In this document: positions 34,049 to 42,220 of the stretch, piece after piece
Position numbering within the stretch: position 1 is the stretch's first letter
How the letters are laid out: the number at the start of each line of letters is the position of its first letter
DNA from: JASHPR01 sp963795055
GTDB taxonomy: Bacteria; Actinomycetota; Actinomycetes; Streptosporangiales; Streptosporangiaceae
Reading direction: 5' to 3'
Length of the DNA stretch: 64,000 bases
Assembly: GCA_963795055.1 (NCBI GenBank)
Contig: CAWCGJ010000009.1
Location: 1 to 64,000, forward strand
Program-made: the position numbers and the translations under genes
The notes under the pieces: model-generated
Database searches by the model: none
What the model was told of the DNA's origin: nothing
Seen by the model: the letters and a program-made list of their open reading frames with translations, nothing else

Positions 34049-34809
34049 GCGGTGTGCCGATCCCCGCGCTGGCCGGTCCGCTGGTGACCGGCAGGGTGGC
34101 GCCCAGCGCTGTCGTCGTCACCTCCACGACGCCGCTGTGGTACCTCACCCGGGCCACCGGCCTGGTCGCGCTGGTGCTGCTCACCCTGAACATGGCGTGC
34201 GGCCTGCTGACCGAGGTCAGGTATCAGCGGCCGGCCTGGCCGCGGTTCGTCACCATCGGGCTGCACCGGAACATCGCGCTGCTCGCGCTGGCCTTCACCG
34301 GCCTGCACATCGCCACCACGCTGGCCGACAGTTTCGTCCCGATCCACGTGCAGGACGTCTTCATCCCGTTCATCTCCGCCTACCGGCCGCTGTGGCTCGG
34401 CCTGGGCACGATCGCCTTTGACCTGATGCTGGCGCTGGCCGTGACCAGCCTGTTGCGCACCAGGATGAGCTACAGGTCCTGGCGCCTGGTGCACTGGGGC
34501 GCCTACCTGTGCTGGCCGGTAGCCGTGCTGCACGGCCTGGGCACCGGCACCGACACCCCGGTGCGCTGGGTGCTCGGGCTGACCGTGGCCTGCGTCGCGC
34601 TGATCGCGGCGCTCACCGGCTGGCGGCTGGCCTACGGGTGGCCGTCGCACGCCGCCGCCCGGCTGGCCGGCGCGCTCGCCCTGGTGCTCGCGCTCATCGC
34701 GGGCGGCGCGTGGCTGACGGCAGGGCCGCTGCGGCCGGGCTGGGCCCTGCGGGCAGGCACCCCGTCGCACCTGGTCAGCGGCAGCAGCAAGAGCGCGGGC
34801 ACCCGGTGA
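34045..34809 (+). CDS. Ferric-reductase-like transmembrane haem protein
   Basis: This 254-residue protein has six or so membrane helices, including PLWYLTRATGLVALVLLTLNMACGLL, NIALLALAFTGLHIATTLA and VRWVLGLTVACVALIAALTGW. His residues in helices and loops (LHRN, GLHI, VHWGAY, VLHGLG) are spaced as haem ligands in the YedZ/ferric-reductase-like family. It probably carries electrons across the membrane between the NuoF-like protein and ferredoxin on the inside and an FMN protein outside. Its start is coupled by ATGA to mini-ORFs created by a repeat insertion and has no ribosome site of its own. Confidence 0.8.
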   Translation: MSGVPIPALAGPLVTGRVAPSAVVVTSTTPLWYLTRATGLVALVLLTLNMACGLLTEVRYQRPAWPRFVTIGLHRNIALLALAFTGLHIATTLADSFVPIHVQDVFIPFISAYRPLWLGLGTIAFDLMLALAVTSLLRTRMSYRSWRLVHWGAYLCWPVAVLHGLGTGTDTPVRWVLGLTVACVALIAALTGWRLAYGWPSHAAARLAGALALVLALIAGGAWLTAGPLRPGWALRAGTPSHLVSGSSKSAGTR

Positions 34810-36175
34810 GCGCCGCCCGGGCCATGCGGGCCGCCGGGCCGGCGCGCCGCGTGCTCCCGCCGCAGGGGCTGCCCCGGCTCATCCCGCCCGACGGGCCGCT
34901 GCCGCTCGCGGATCACATCGACCGGTACGGCCCGGTCCCGCTGCGGGCCACGGACCTGATCACCGAGGTGGAGCAGGCCGGGCTGACCGGCCGCGGCGGC
35001 GCGAGCTTCCCGACCGGCCGCAAGATGCGCGCGGTCGCGGAGGCCGGCCGGAAATCCGGGCCGCTGCGGGGCCGGGGTGGCACCGTCGTGGTCGCCAACG
35101 GCGCCGAGTCCGAGCCGGCCAGCGGCAAGGACCGGTTGCTGCTCGCCCGGGCCCCGCACCTGGTGCTGGACGGGATCGCGCTGGCCGCCGAGGCCGTCGG
35201 CGCCACCCGCGGTTACCTGAGCCTGGACGAGCGCCAGGACGAGCTGGCCCTCCAGCTTGCCGCGGCGATCGACGAGCGCGAGCGGGCCGGGCAGAACCGG
35301 GTGCCGGTGCAGATCCTGGGCGTCCCGGCCGGGTACGTGGCAAGCCAGGAGACCGCCGTGATCAGCCAGCTGAACGGCGGGGCGGCGAAGCCGGCCTTCG
35401 TGCCGCCGCGGCCGTTCGAGAAGGGCGCGCACGGGCGGCCCACGCTGGTGCAGAACGTCGAGACCCTCGCCCACGTGGCCCTGATCGCACGGTTCGGCGC
35501 GGGCTGGTTCCGCGATCTGGGGCCGGCGCCGGACCCGGCGGCCCGCCGGGTCCCGAGGTGCGCCCGGCGGCCGGGTCCGCGCTCATCACGGTCAGCGGCG
35601 CGGTGAACCGGCCCGGGGTCTACGAGATCGAGCTCGGCATGCCCGTCGGCGAGCTGATCGGCTGGGCCGACGGACCGTCCGAGCCGCCCCAGGCGTTCCT
35701 GGCCGGCGGGTACTTCGGCGGCTGGCTGCCCTACGACCAGGCGCTCAGCGTCGCGGTCAGCGATCCGGCGCTGCGCGCCGCGGGCGCCGCTCTCGGGTCC
35801 GGCGTCCTGGTGCTGCTGCCCGAGTCGGCCTGCGGGCTGGCCGAGACCGCGTGGATCGCCGGCTTCCTGGCCACCCAGAGCGCGGGCCAGTGCGGCCCGT
35901 GCGCGAACGGGCTGCCCGCCCTGGCCGGCCTGCTCGAGCAGCTCGCCTTCGGCCGCCCCGACCGCCAGGCGCTCGGCTGGGCCCAGCGGCTGGTGACCCT
36001 GGTGACCCGGCGGGGCGCCTGCCACCTGCCCGACGGGGCCGCGGCGTTCGTGGCCAGCGCGCTGGCCACCTTCGCCGACGAGATACGCCAGCACGCCGCG
36101 GCCGGGCCGTGCTCCCGGGTGCGGCGCAGGCCGGTGCTGCCCGCTCCCGGCTACGCCTGGGGGCAGCGGCCATGA
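34806..36175 (+). pseudogene. NuoF-like flavin/iron-sulfur protein with one frameshift
   Basis: The repaired product (about 455 residues) resembles the NADH-binding subunit family. It has the glycine-rich flavin/NADH region (GLTGRGGASFPTGRKM), VANGAESEPASGKDR, an SLBB domain (SALITVSGAVNRPGVYEIELG) and a C-terminal 4Fe-4S region (QSAGQCGPCANGLPAL plus a later RRGACHLPDG). The first frame runs from GTG 34806 to a stop at 35606; the second takes over near 35540 with one base difference. Its role would be passing electrons from NAD(P)H or ferredoxin to the membrane protein. Overlaps couple it to both neighbours. The frameshift would disable the operon unless it is a sequence error. Confidence 0.75.
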
Positions 36176-36375
36176 GCCGCAGCCTGCGGGTGAACCCGAT
36201 CGCCTGCGAGGCGCACGGGATGTGCGTCGAGCTGCTGCCCGAGCTGATCACCGCCGACCCCTGGGGATACCCGATCATCGCCCCCGGCCCGGTGCCCGGC
36301 CACCTGCTGCCGCTGGCCCGGCGAGCGGTCGCGGCGTGCCCGACCCTGGCCCTGCTGCTCAGCCAGGACCGGTGA
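36172..36375 (+). CDS. [3Fe-4S]-type ferredoxin
   Basis: The 67-residue protein has CEAHGMC near the N-terminus and one more Cys in AAVAACPTLAL near the C-terminus. The middle Cys of the usual C-x-x-C-x-x-C is His, so three Cys bind a [3Fe-4S] cluster, as in ferredoxins of actinobacterial P450 systems. It overlaps the NuoF-like gene by ATGA and is most likely the soluble electron carrier of that operon. Confidence 0.85.
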   Translation: MSRSLRVNPIACEAHGMCVELLPELITADPWGYPIIAPGPVPGHLLPLARRAVAACPTLALLLSQDR

Positions 36376-36441
36376 CGGCGCCCCGGGGCTAAGCTGTGCC
36401 GCGATACCGCTGACCGCGGGCAGCAACGGGAGGCACGCGCC

Positions 36442-36900
36442 ATGGCCGCAGACCTGACCCCGGACGGGCCCGGCCCCGATCCCGTCCGCCCGCCGGCCGG
36501 GATCGACACGTCGGTGGCGCATCCGGCCCGGGTCTATGACTACTGGCTCGGCGGCAAAGACAACTTCGCGGCCGACCGGGAAGCAGCCGAGCAGGTCATC
36601 GCGGCCCGGCCCACCGCCCCCGGCAGCTACCTGGTGATCACCCAGCCGGCCAGCGACGTCCACGCCGACCTGGCGGCCGAGGGCGCCCGGCGGTACAACG
36701 AGCGCGTGGCCACCAAGCAGACCCGGCGCAGCCGCGCCGAGGTGGCCCGCTTCGTCGAGGGCCTGGAGGTAGTGGAGCCGGGCGTCGTGCAGATGCACCG
36801 CTGGCGGCCCGAGCCGGGCGCGAACGTCGACGGCTACGAGGTGTCCGGCTGGGCCGTGGTCGCCCGCAAGCCGCAGCCAGGCGCGGAGGAGGCGAACTGA
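36442..36900 (+). pseudogene. SAM-dependent methyltransferase (DUF574-type) with its SAM domain deleted
   Basis: The N-terminus (IDTSVAHPARVYDYWLGGKDNFAADREAAEQVI) and C-terminus (GSYLVITQPASD, RRYNERVATKQTRRSRAEVARFVEGLEVVEPGVV) are those of the actinobacterial S-adenosylmethionine-dependent methyltransferase family formerly DUF574. That family is about 265-275 residues; this one has 152. The segment between AARPT and PGSYLVI, holding the SAM-binding glycine loop and acidic residues, is missing without a change of frame. The product cannot bind SAM in the normal way. A GGGAGG ribosome site remains, and the stop overlaps the next gene's ATG. Confidence 0.8.
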
Positions 36901-38036
36901 TGGGACCGCTGGACGGGATCCGGGTGATCGAGATCGCGAGCCTCGCGCCGGCGCCGTTCGGGTGCATGATCCTCTCCGATCTCGGCGCGGACGTGCTGCG
37001 GGTCGAGCGCGCCGAGGCCTGCGGCCCGGACGCCGCCGTCCCGGTGGACCCGCTGGTCCGCGGCCGCCGGTCGGCGGGCATCAACCTCAAGGATCCCGAC
37101 GGGGTGGCGCTGCTGCTGCGCCTCGCCGCCTCGGCCGACGTGCTCGTGGAGGGGTTCCGGCCGGGGGTGGCCGAGCGGCTCGGGTTCGGCCCGCAGGCGT
37201 GCGCCGAGCGGAACCCGCGGCTGGTGTACGGGCGGATGACCGGCTGGGGGCAGGACGGCCCGCTGGCGCCGACGGCCGGGCACGACATCGACTACATCGC
37301 GGTCTCCGGGGCGCTGTACCCGATCGGCCGGTTCGGCGAGCGCCCCGTGCCGCCGCTCAACCTGGTCGGCGACTTCGGCGGCGGCGGCATGCTGCTCGCG
37401 CTCGGCGTGCTGGCCGCGCTGGTCGAGCGGGAGCGGTCCGGGCTCGGCCAGGTGGTGGATGCGGCCATGGTGGACGGCTCCGCGCTGCTGACCGCGTTCC
37501 TGTACGGCCTGCGGGCCAGGGGGGCGTGGCAGGACGTGCGCGGCGCCAACCTGCTGGACGGCGGCGCGCCGTTCTACGACACCTACCAGACCGCCGACGG
37601 CGGGCACGTGGCCGTGGGGGCGCTGGAGCCGAAGTTCTACGCGGAACTGCTGGCCGGGCTCGGGCTGGCCGGCGAGGAGCTGCCCGCGCAGCACGACCGC
37701 GGGGGCTGGCCGGTGCTGCGGGCCCGGTTCGTCGAGGCCTTCCTGGGCCGCACCAGGGACGAGTGGGCGGAGGTGTTCGCCGCCTCGGACGGGTGCGTGG
37801 CGCCCGTGCTGAGTCCGGGCGAGGCGCCCGGGCACCCGCACAACGCGGCCCGCGGCACCTTCGCCGACGTCGGCGGGGTGGTGCAGCCCGCGCCCGCGCC
37901 GCGGTTCGGCCGGTCCGCGGCCGGCGTCCCGTTGCCGCCGCCCAGGCCCGGCTCGGACACCGACGCGGTGCTGTCCGAGCTCGGCTGCACGGCCGACGAG
38001 ATCACGGATCTGCGGGCCCGCGGGACCGTCGGGTGA
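36900..38036 (+). CDS. Alpha-methylacyl-CoA racemase-like CoA-transferase family III enzyme
   Basis: The 378-residue protein belongs to the CaiB/BaiF family. Features of the racemase branch are GHDIDYIAVSGALYPIGR, with the catalytic His and nearby Asp, and PPLNLVGDFGGGGMLLALG, with the second catalytic Asp. It would interconvert 2R- and 2S-methylacyl-CoA for branched-chain or sterol side-chain oxidation. The N-terminal LDGIRVIEIASLAPAPFGCMILSDLGADVLRVE is typical. Its ATG overlaps the stop of the methyltransferase remnant by one base. It is followed by the M-box leader region of the next operon. Confidence 0.83.
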   Translation: MGPLDGIRVIEIASLAPAPFGCMILSDLGADVLRVERAEACGPDAAVPVDPLVRGRRSAGINLKDPDGVALLLRLAASADVLVEGFRPGVAERLGFGPQACAERNPRLVYGRMTGWGQDGPLAPTAGHDIDYIAVSGALYPIGRFGERPVPPLNLVGDFGGGGMLLALGVLAALVERERSGLGQVVDAAMVDGSALLTAFLYGLRARGAWQDVRGANLLDGGAPFYDTYQTADGGHVAVGALEPKFYAELLAGLGLAGEELPAQHDRGGWPVLRARFVEAFLGRTRDEWAEVFAASDGCVAPVLSPGEAPGHPHNAARGTFADVGGVVQPAPAPRFGRSAAGVPLPPPRPGSDTDAVLSELGCTADEITDLRARGTVG

Positions 38037-38057
38037 CCTAACGCACAGTCCAATCGT

Positions 38058-38086
38058 TTGCCCAGGCCGTCCTGTTCACCTACAAT
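38058..38086 (+). promoter_or_regulatory. Sigma-70-type promoter of the M-box/NRAMP operon
   Basis: TTGCCC (38058-38063) and TACAAT (38081-38086) are separated by 17 bases, giving a predicted start near 38093, just ahead of the riboswitch. The -10 region overlaps an inverted repeat (CTACAA/TTGTAG, 38080-38098), which could also bind a regulator. Confidence 0.6.
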
Positions 38087-38100
38087 TAACATTTGTAGGC

Positions 38101-38265
38101 ACCTCGTTCGGTGAGGCGTCGACATGAACACAGGCCACTGATCCGACGACGTCGAGAGACGCCCAGGGTCAGGACAGGTCTCCCCGGCTTAAGGGGTGAC
38201 CCGAAGTGGCTGCGCTCGCTGCGGCGGGCGCTACGTCGTGTCGTGCCAAAGCTCTGACGAGAAGG
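38101..38265 (+). promoter_or_regulatory. M-box (ykoK) magnesium-sensing riboswitch
   Basis: The leader matches the M-box aptamer in order and spacing: CTCGTTCGGTGAGGC at the 5' side, ACATGAACACAGGCCACTG, then GTCGAGAGACGCCCAGGGTCA and ACAGG, and finally GTGCCAAAGCTCTGACGAG at the 3' side. CTCGT (38103-38107) and ACGAG (38257-38261) close the P1 stem. The M-box folds on Mg2+ and shuts off downstream magnesium transporter genes. It lies upstream of an NRAMP-type transporter, with a coupled leader peptide between. A GCCGG/CCGGC hairpin follows at 38273-38288 without a T-run, so control may be translational or Rho-dependent. Confidence 0.9.
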
Positions 38266-38342
38266 GGTGCAAGCCGGTTTTCGCCGGCCCTCCCCCGCCG
38301 TGGACGGACACCCTCGCGTGTCATGGCTGAAGGAGGCGAGAA

Positions 38343-38411
38343 ATGGATAGTAGTCCCGGCCATCATCGGCCCCGCATCCGCTCAATCTCGCTTTCTTCTG
38401 GCACGCGGTAA
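38343..38411 (+). CDS. 22-residue leader peptide between the M-box and the NRAMP gene
   Basis: An almost perfect ribosome site (AAGGAGG, 38330-38336) precedes this ATG by six bases. The peptide is MDSSPGHHRPRIRSISLSSG plus TR. It is rich in Arg, Pro, His and Ser, like peptides whose translation speed controls magnesium transporter operons. It lies in the riboswitch leader, 100 bases before the transporter gene, and so is placed to pass on the Mg2+ signal through ribosome stalling or coupling. Confidence 0.6.
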   Translation: MDSSPGHHRPRIRSISLSSGTR

Positions 38412-38472
38412 CCGCCCCCCTTTCCCTGGGTCGTTTCGCCGGCGTGGCCTGGCGCCCGCCGGATGCTGCGTG

Positions 38473-38505
38473 CCTCCCAGCACGCCCCGACCGGGCAGAG
38501 GGAGG
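38473..38505 (+). promoter_or_regulatory. Anti-ribosome-site element before the NRAMP gene
   Basis: CCTCCC (38473-38478) is complementary to GGGAGG (38500-38505), the ribosome site of the gene at 38512. CCTCCC also sits in the loop of an alternative hairpin with arms GCGTGC and GCACGC (38468-38485). The two pairings exclude each other, which would give an on/off switch for translation. The structure is predicted by eye only. Confidence 0.45.
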
Positions 38506-38511
38506 ACCACC

Positions 38512-40146
38512 ATGACCGCCACACTGGAGCGCCGCGGCGCGGTGCTCGACTCCCAGCACGCCGGCGACATCCGCGGCGCGCTCGGCACCATCCGGCTGGA
38601 TGACACCGCACCCCGGCGCGGCGGTTCGGCGTACCTGAAGACGCTGCTGGCGATCGTCGGGCCCGGGCTGATCGTGATGGTCGGCGACAACGACGCCGGC
38701 GCGTTCGCCACCTACGGCCAGGCCGGCCAGGACTACGGCACCAAGCTGCTGTGGACGCTGCTGCTGCTAGTCCCGGTGCTGTACGTGAACCAGGAGATGG
38801 TGCTGCGGCTCGGCGCGGTGACCGGCGTCGGGCACGCCCGGCTGATCCTGGAGCGGTTCGGCAAGTTCTGGGGTGCGTTCAGCGTCATCGACCTATTTAT
38901 CCTTAACGCACTGACGATCATCACCGAGTTCATCGGCATATCCCTGGCCGCGGGGTACCTGGGGGTGCCTAAGATCGCGGCCGTAGCGCTGGCCGCGCTG
39001 GTGATCATCGGGTCGGCGTTTACCGGTAGCTTCCGCCGGTTCGAGCGGATGGCCATGGTCCTGTGCGGGGGCTCGCTGCTGCTGATCCCGATCTATTTCC
39101 TCACGCACCCGGCCGCCTCGCAGATGGCGCACGGCTTCGTGACCCCGGTCATGCCCGGCGGGACCGGGCAGCTGGCCACGGTGATGCTGCTGGTGATCGG
39201 GATCGTCGGCACCACGGTCGCCCCGTGGCAGCTGTTCTTCCAGCAGAGCTACGTCATCGACAAGCGGATCACGCCGCGGTTCATCCCCTACGAGAAGGCC
39301 GACCTGTGGATCGGCATCGCGGTGGTGATCCTCGGGGCCGGGGCGATCATGGGCTTCACCGCCGCCGCGTTCGCGGGCCACGCCGGGGGCTTCACCAACG
39401 CGGCGGACCTCGCCGCGGGCCTGCAGGCCCAGGCGGGCCGGGTCGCCGGGGTGCTGTTCGCGGTCGCGCTGCTGGACGCGTCGATCATCGGTGCGTTCGC
39501 GGTCTCGCTGTCCACGGCGTACGCGATCGGCGACGTGTTCGGCCTCAAGCACTCGCTGCACCGCGGGGTAAAGGGCGCCAAGGGCTTCTACGCGATCTAC
39601 GGCGGCCTGGTCCTGGCCGCGGCCGCGGTGGTGCTGATCCCCGGCTCGCCGCTCGGGCTGCTCACCGAGGGCGTGCAGGCCCTGGCCGGGGTGCTGCTGC
39701 CGTCCGCCGCGGTGTACCTGCTGCTGCTGTGCAACGATCGCGACGTGCTCGGACCGTGGGTCAACGGGCGCCGGACCAACCTGTTCACCGGCTCGGTGGT
39801 GACCGTCCTGGTCGCGCTGTCGGTGATCTTGACCGCGTCGGTGATCGACCCGGGCCTCACCGCCCGGCAGATCGTGATGATCCTGGGCGGCTGCATCGCC
39901 GCGGCGGCCCTGGGCGGCCTCGGCTTCGTGGCCCTCCGGGTGCGGCCGGGCGGCCCCGGCCTGGCCCGGGGCGCGGCGATCGACCGCGACGGCCGGGAGA
40001 ACTGGCGGATGCCGTCGCTCACGCTGCTGCGCCGCCCGCCGGTGCCCCTCGGCCGCAAGGTCGCGCTGACGGTGCTGCGGTCCTACCTGGCCGTGGCCAC
40101 GGTCCTGGTCGCCGTGAAGATCGTGCAGCTCGCCCTGGCCCACTGA
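38512..40146 (+). CDS. NRAMP-related divalent metal transporter, probably Mg2+
   Basis: The 544-residue protein has about 11-12 membrane helices. The unwound first helix reads GPGLIVMVGDNDAGAFATYGQAG, so the classical DPGN motif is DNDAG. The sixth-helix motif is GTTVAPWQLFFQQS, where the metal-selective Met of MPH is absent. Both changes fit the NRAMP-related magnesium transporters, for which a clostridial member is controlled by an M-box, as here. It would import Mg2+ when the cell is starved. The GTG/ATG choice is clear: the ATG at 38512 has GAGGGAGG. An in-frame extension upstream runs through the leader and is not protein. A second NRAMP gene faces it. Confidence 0.85.
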   Translation: MTATLERRGAVLDSQHAGDIRGALGTIRLDDTAPRRGGSAYLKTLLAIVGPGLIVMVGDNDAGAFATYGQAGQDYGTKLLWTLLLLVPVLYVNQEMVLRLGAVTGVGHARLILERFGKFWGAFSVIDLFILNALTIITEFIGISLAAGYLGVPKIAAVALAALVIIGSAFTGSFRRFERMAMVLCGGSLLLIPIYFLTHPAASQMAHGFVTPVMPGGTGQLATVMLLVIGIVGTTVAPWQLFFQQSYVIDKRITPRFIPYEKADLWIGIAVVILGAGAIMGFTAAAFAGHAGGFTNAADLAAGLQAQAGRVAGVLFAVALLDASIIGAFAVSLSTAYAIGDVFGLKHSLHRGVKGAKGFYAIYGGLVLAAAAVVLIPGSPLGLLTEGVQALAGVLLPSAAVYLLLLCNDRDVLGPWVNGRRTNLFTGSVVTVLVALSVILTASVIDPGLTARQIVMILGGCIAAAALGGLGFVALRVRPGGPGLARGAAIDRDGRENWRMPSLTLLRRPPVPLGRKVALTVLRSYLAVATVLVAVKIVQLALAH

Positions 40147-40211
40147 CGCTCCCGGCGGCACGCCCCGCCCTCCCACCACCCGCCACCTGGGTACCCGGCC
40201 CCCGCCGGCTG

Positions 40212-40288
40212 CCGCTGGCACAGCGCCCGGCCCGCCGACGCCCAAGTTCATCCCCCGGCCCCGCTGGCACAGCGCCCCGGCCCGCCGA
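40212..40288. repeat. Duplicated hairpin between convergent NRAMP genes
   Basis: CCGCTGGCACAGCGCC and the following CCGGCCCGCCGA occur at 40212-40238 and 40261-40288. Each copy contains a CGCTG/CAGCG stem. Placed between two convergent genes, they probably act as a bidirectional terminator. Confidence 0.6.
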
Positions 40289-40345
40289 AGCCGGGCGAGG
40301 GCGGCTGAGGGATCAGGAGTGTGCCGGGCGGTCAGATGGAGCGGG

Positions 40346-42220
40346 TTAGCTGTGGCCGGTGCCCAGCTGGACGGCCTTGACGATCAGGAGCAGGACCGAG
40401 ATCACCAGGTAGCCGCGCAGCGTGAGGACGCCCAGCTTCGTCCCGGTCGACCACTGCACCGGCTTGAGCAGGGCCAGCGGCGGCATCCGCCAGTTGAGGC
40501 GCTCGGCCCGGGTCATGGTGGTCTTCGGGTGCGGGACTCGCGCCGGGCGGCGGGAGCGGGTGAGCCAGAGCCCGCCCACGGTCAGGACCGCAGCGGCCAC
40601 GAACCCGATGGCCAGCCAGATCGCGACCGCCGAGGAGTTGAAGGACGGGAAGAGCGTGGTGACCACCAGGGTCCCGGACAGCACCAGCAGCACGCCGATG
40701 ATCACGCTGGCCAGGAGGTTCAGCCAGCGTGAGTTCCGCCACGGGCCGAGGACCTCGGGATCGTTGCACAGCAGCAGCAGGAAGACGCTCGCGGACGGCA
40801 GCAGCACCCCGGCCAGCGCCTGCACCGCGGTGGTCAGCAGTCCCAGCGGCGTGCCGGGAATGAGCACGATGCCCGCCGACGCCGCGATCATCGCGGCGTA
40901 GGTGGCGTAGAACGGCTTGGCGTCGCGCCAGCTGCGGTGCAGTGAGTGCTTCAGCCCGAACACGTCGCCGAACGCGTAGCTGGTAGACAGGGTCACGGCC
41001 GCGGCGCCGATGATGCTGGCGTCCAGCAGAAAGATCGCGAACAGCGCGCCGAGCAGGCCGCTCTTGGCCTTGAGCGCGTTGGCGACGCCGAGCGCGTCGG
41101 TGAAGTGCCCGGCCAGGTTCGTGTTCCGGACCGCGTAGACCCCGGCGATCAGGATCACCGCGGCCCCGACGACCACGACGAACGCGCCCAGCGTGGTATC
41201 GCCCCGCTCGTACTTGATGAAGCGCGGCGTGATCCGCTTGTCGATCACGTTGGACTGCTGGAAGAACAGCTGCCAGGGGGCGACGGTGGTGCCGACGATC
41301 GCGATGATCAGCAGCACCGCGGCCGAGCTGGCCCCGCCCTGGATGCCCGGCACGACGAAGTGGTAGCCGATCTGGCTCCAGTGCGGCTCGGACAGGAACA
41401 GCAGCGGCACCTGCACCAGGGTGACCGCGATGAACAGGAACATCGCCCGCTCCCAGCGGGCAAAGCTGCCGCTGGCGGTGATCACGATCAGGATGACCCC
41501 GGTGATCGGCACCGAGATGTAGGGGCTGACGCCGAAGTACTGCAGCGCCAGCGAGACGCCGATGAACTCGGTGACGATGGTCAGGAAGTTCAGCAGGAAC
41601 AGGTCGCCCACGCTGAACCAGCCCCAGAACCTGCCGAACCGCTCGTTGATGAGCCGGGCGTGGCCGACGCCGGTCACCGCGCCGAGCCTGACCACCATCT
41701 CCTGGTTCACGATCAGCACGGGGATCAGCAGCAGCAGCACCCAGAGCAGGCTGTAGCCGTAGTCCTGGCCGGCCTGGGCGTAGGTGGAGACCCCGCCCGC
41801 GTCGTTGTCGCCGACCATCACGATCAGGCCGGGCCCGATGATCGCGAGGAACGTGATGAGCTGCCGCCGCCAGCCGCCCCGCTGCTCCCCGTCCACCCGG
41901 ATCCGGCCGAACGCGCCCTCGATATCGCCCTCGTGAGCCGTGTCGAGCACCGCGCTCGGCCGGGCCAGGGCGGCGCCGGCGGGGCGCGGCGGGGCCGCGG
42001 GCGGCGAGACGGGATGCGCCCGGGAGACGGGCTGCTGAGGGGCCGCCGACTGCGCGCCGGGCAGCGGCGCGGCAGAGGGTCGGGTCGCTGGGGCCTCCGT
42101 AACGGGAGGCGGCGGGGCGGGCGGCGGCCGGGGGCCGGCGGGCCGCGGGGCGGGCGGCTGAGCCGCCGCAGGCTGAGCGGCGGGAGGCTCCGGGGCCGGG
42201 CTGCCCCGCGGGTCGGTCAC
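40346..42220 (-). CDS. Second NRAMP-related transporter with Pro/Ala-rich N-terminal tail
   Basis: The 624-residue protein has the same transporter core as its neighbour: GPGLIVMVGDNDAGGVSTYAQAG in helix 1 and GTTVAPWQLFFQQSNVIDKR in helix 6, again without the Met typical of manganese/iron NRAMPs. A tail of about 95 residues, rich in Pro and Ala, precedes the first helix; it is followed by DTAHEGDIEGAFGRIRVD, shared with the other paralogue. A GTG start overlaps the stop of the MgtE-N/CBS gene (GTGA), so the two are made together. This suggests that the soluble partner gates or senses for the transporter. Confidence 0.83.
   Translation of the reverse strand: MTDPRGSPAPEPPAAQPAAAQPPAPRPAGPRPPPAPPPPVTEAPATRPSAAPLPGAQSAAPQQPVSRAHPVSPPAAPPRPAGAALARPSAVLDTAHEGDIEGAFGRIRVDGEQRGGWRRQLITFLAIIGPGLIVMVGDNDAGGVSTYAQAGQDYGYSLLWVLLLLIPVLIVNQEMVVRLGAVTGVGHARLINERFGRFWGWFSVGDLFLLNFLTIVTEFIGVSLALQYFGVSPYISVPITGVILIVITASGSFARWERAMFLFIAVTLVQVPLLFLSEPHWSQIGYHFVVPGIQGGASSAAVLLIIAIVGTTVAPWQLFFQQSNVIDKRITPRFIKYERGDTTLGAFVVVVGAAVILIAGVYAVRNTNLAGHFTDALGVANALKAKSGLLGALFAIFLLDASIIGAAAVTLSTSYAFGDVFGLKHSLHRSWRDAKPFYATYAAMIAASAGIVLIPGTPLGLLTTAVQALAGVLLPSASVFLLLLCNDPEVLGPWRNSRWLNLLASVIIGVLLVLSGTLVVTTLFPSFNSSAVAIWLAIGFVAAAVLTVGGLWLTRSRRPARVPHPKTTMTRAERLNWRMPPLALLKPVQWSTGTKLGVLTLRGYLVISVLLLIVKAVQLGTGHS

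Noticed and set aside
38206..38511. In-frame extension of the NRAMP protein through the leader
   Set aside because: The region is occupied by the M-box and a leader peptide; the ATG at 38512 has a good ribosome site and matches the paralogue's start.
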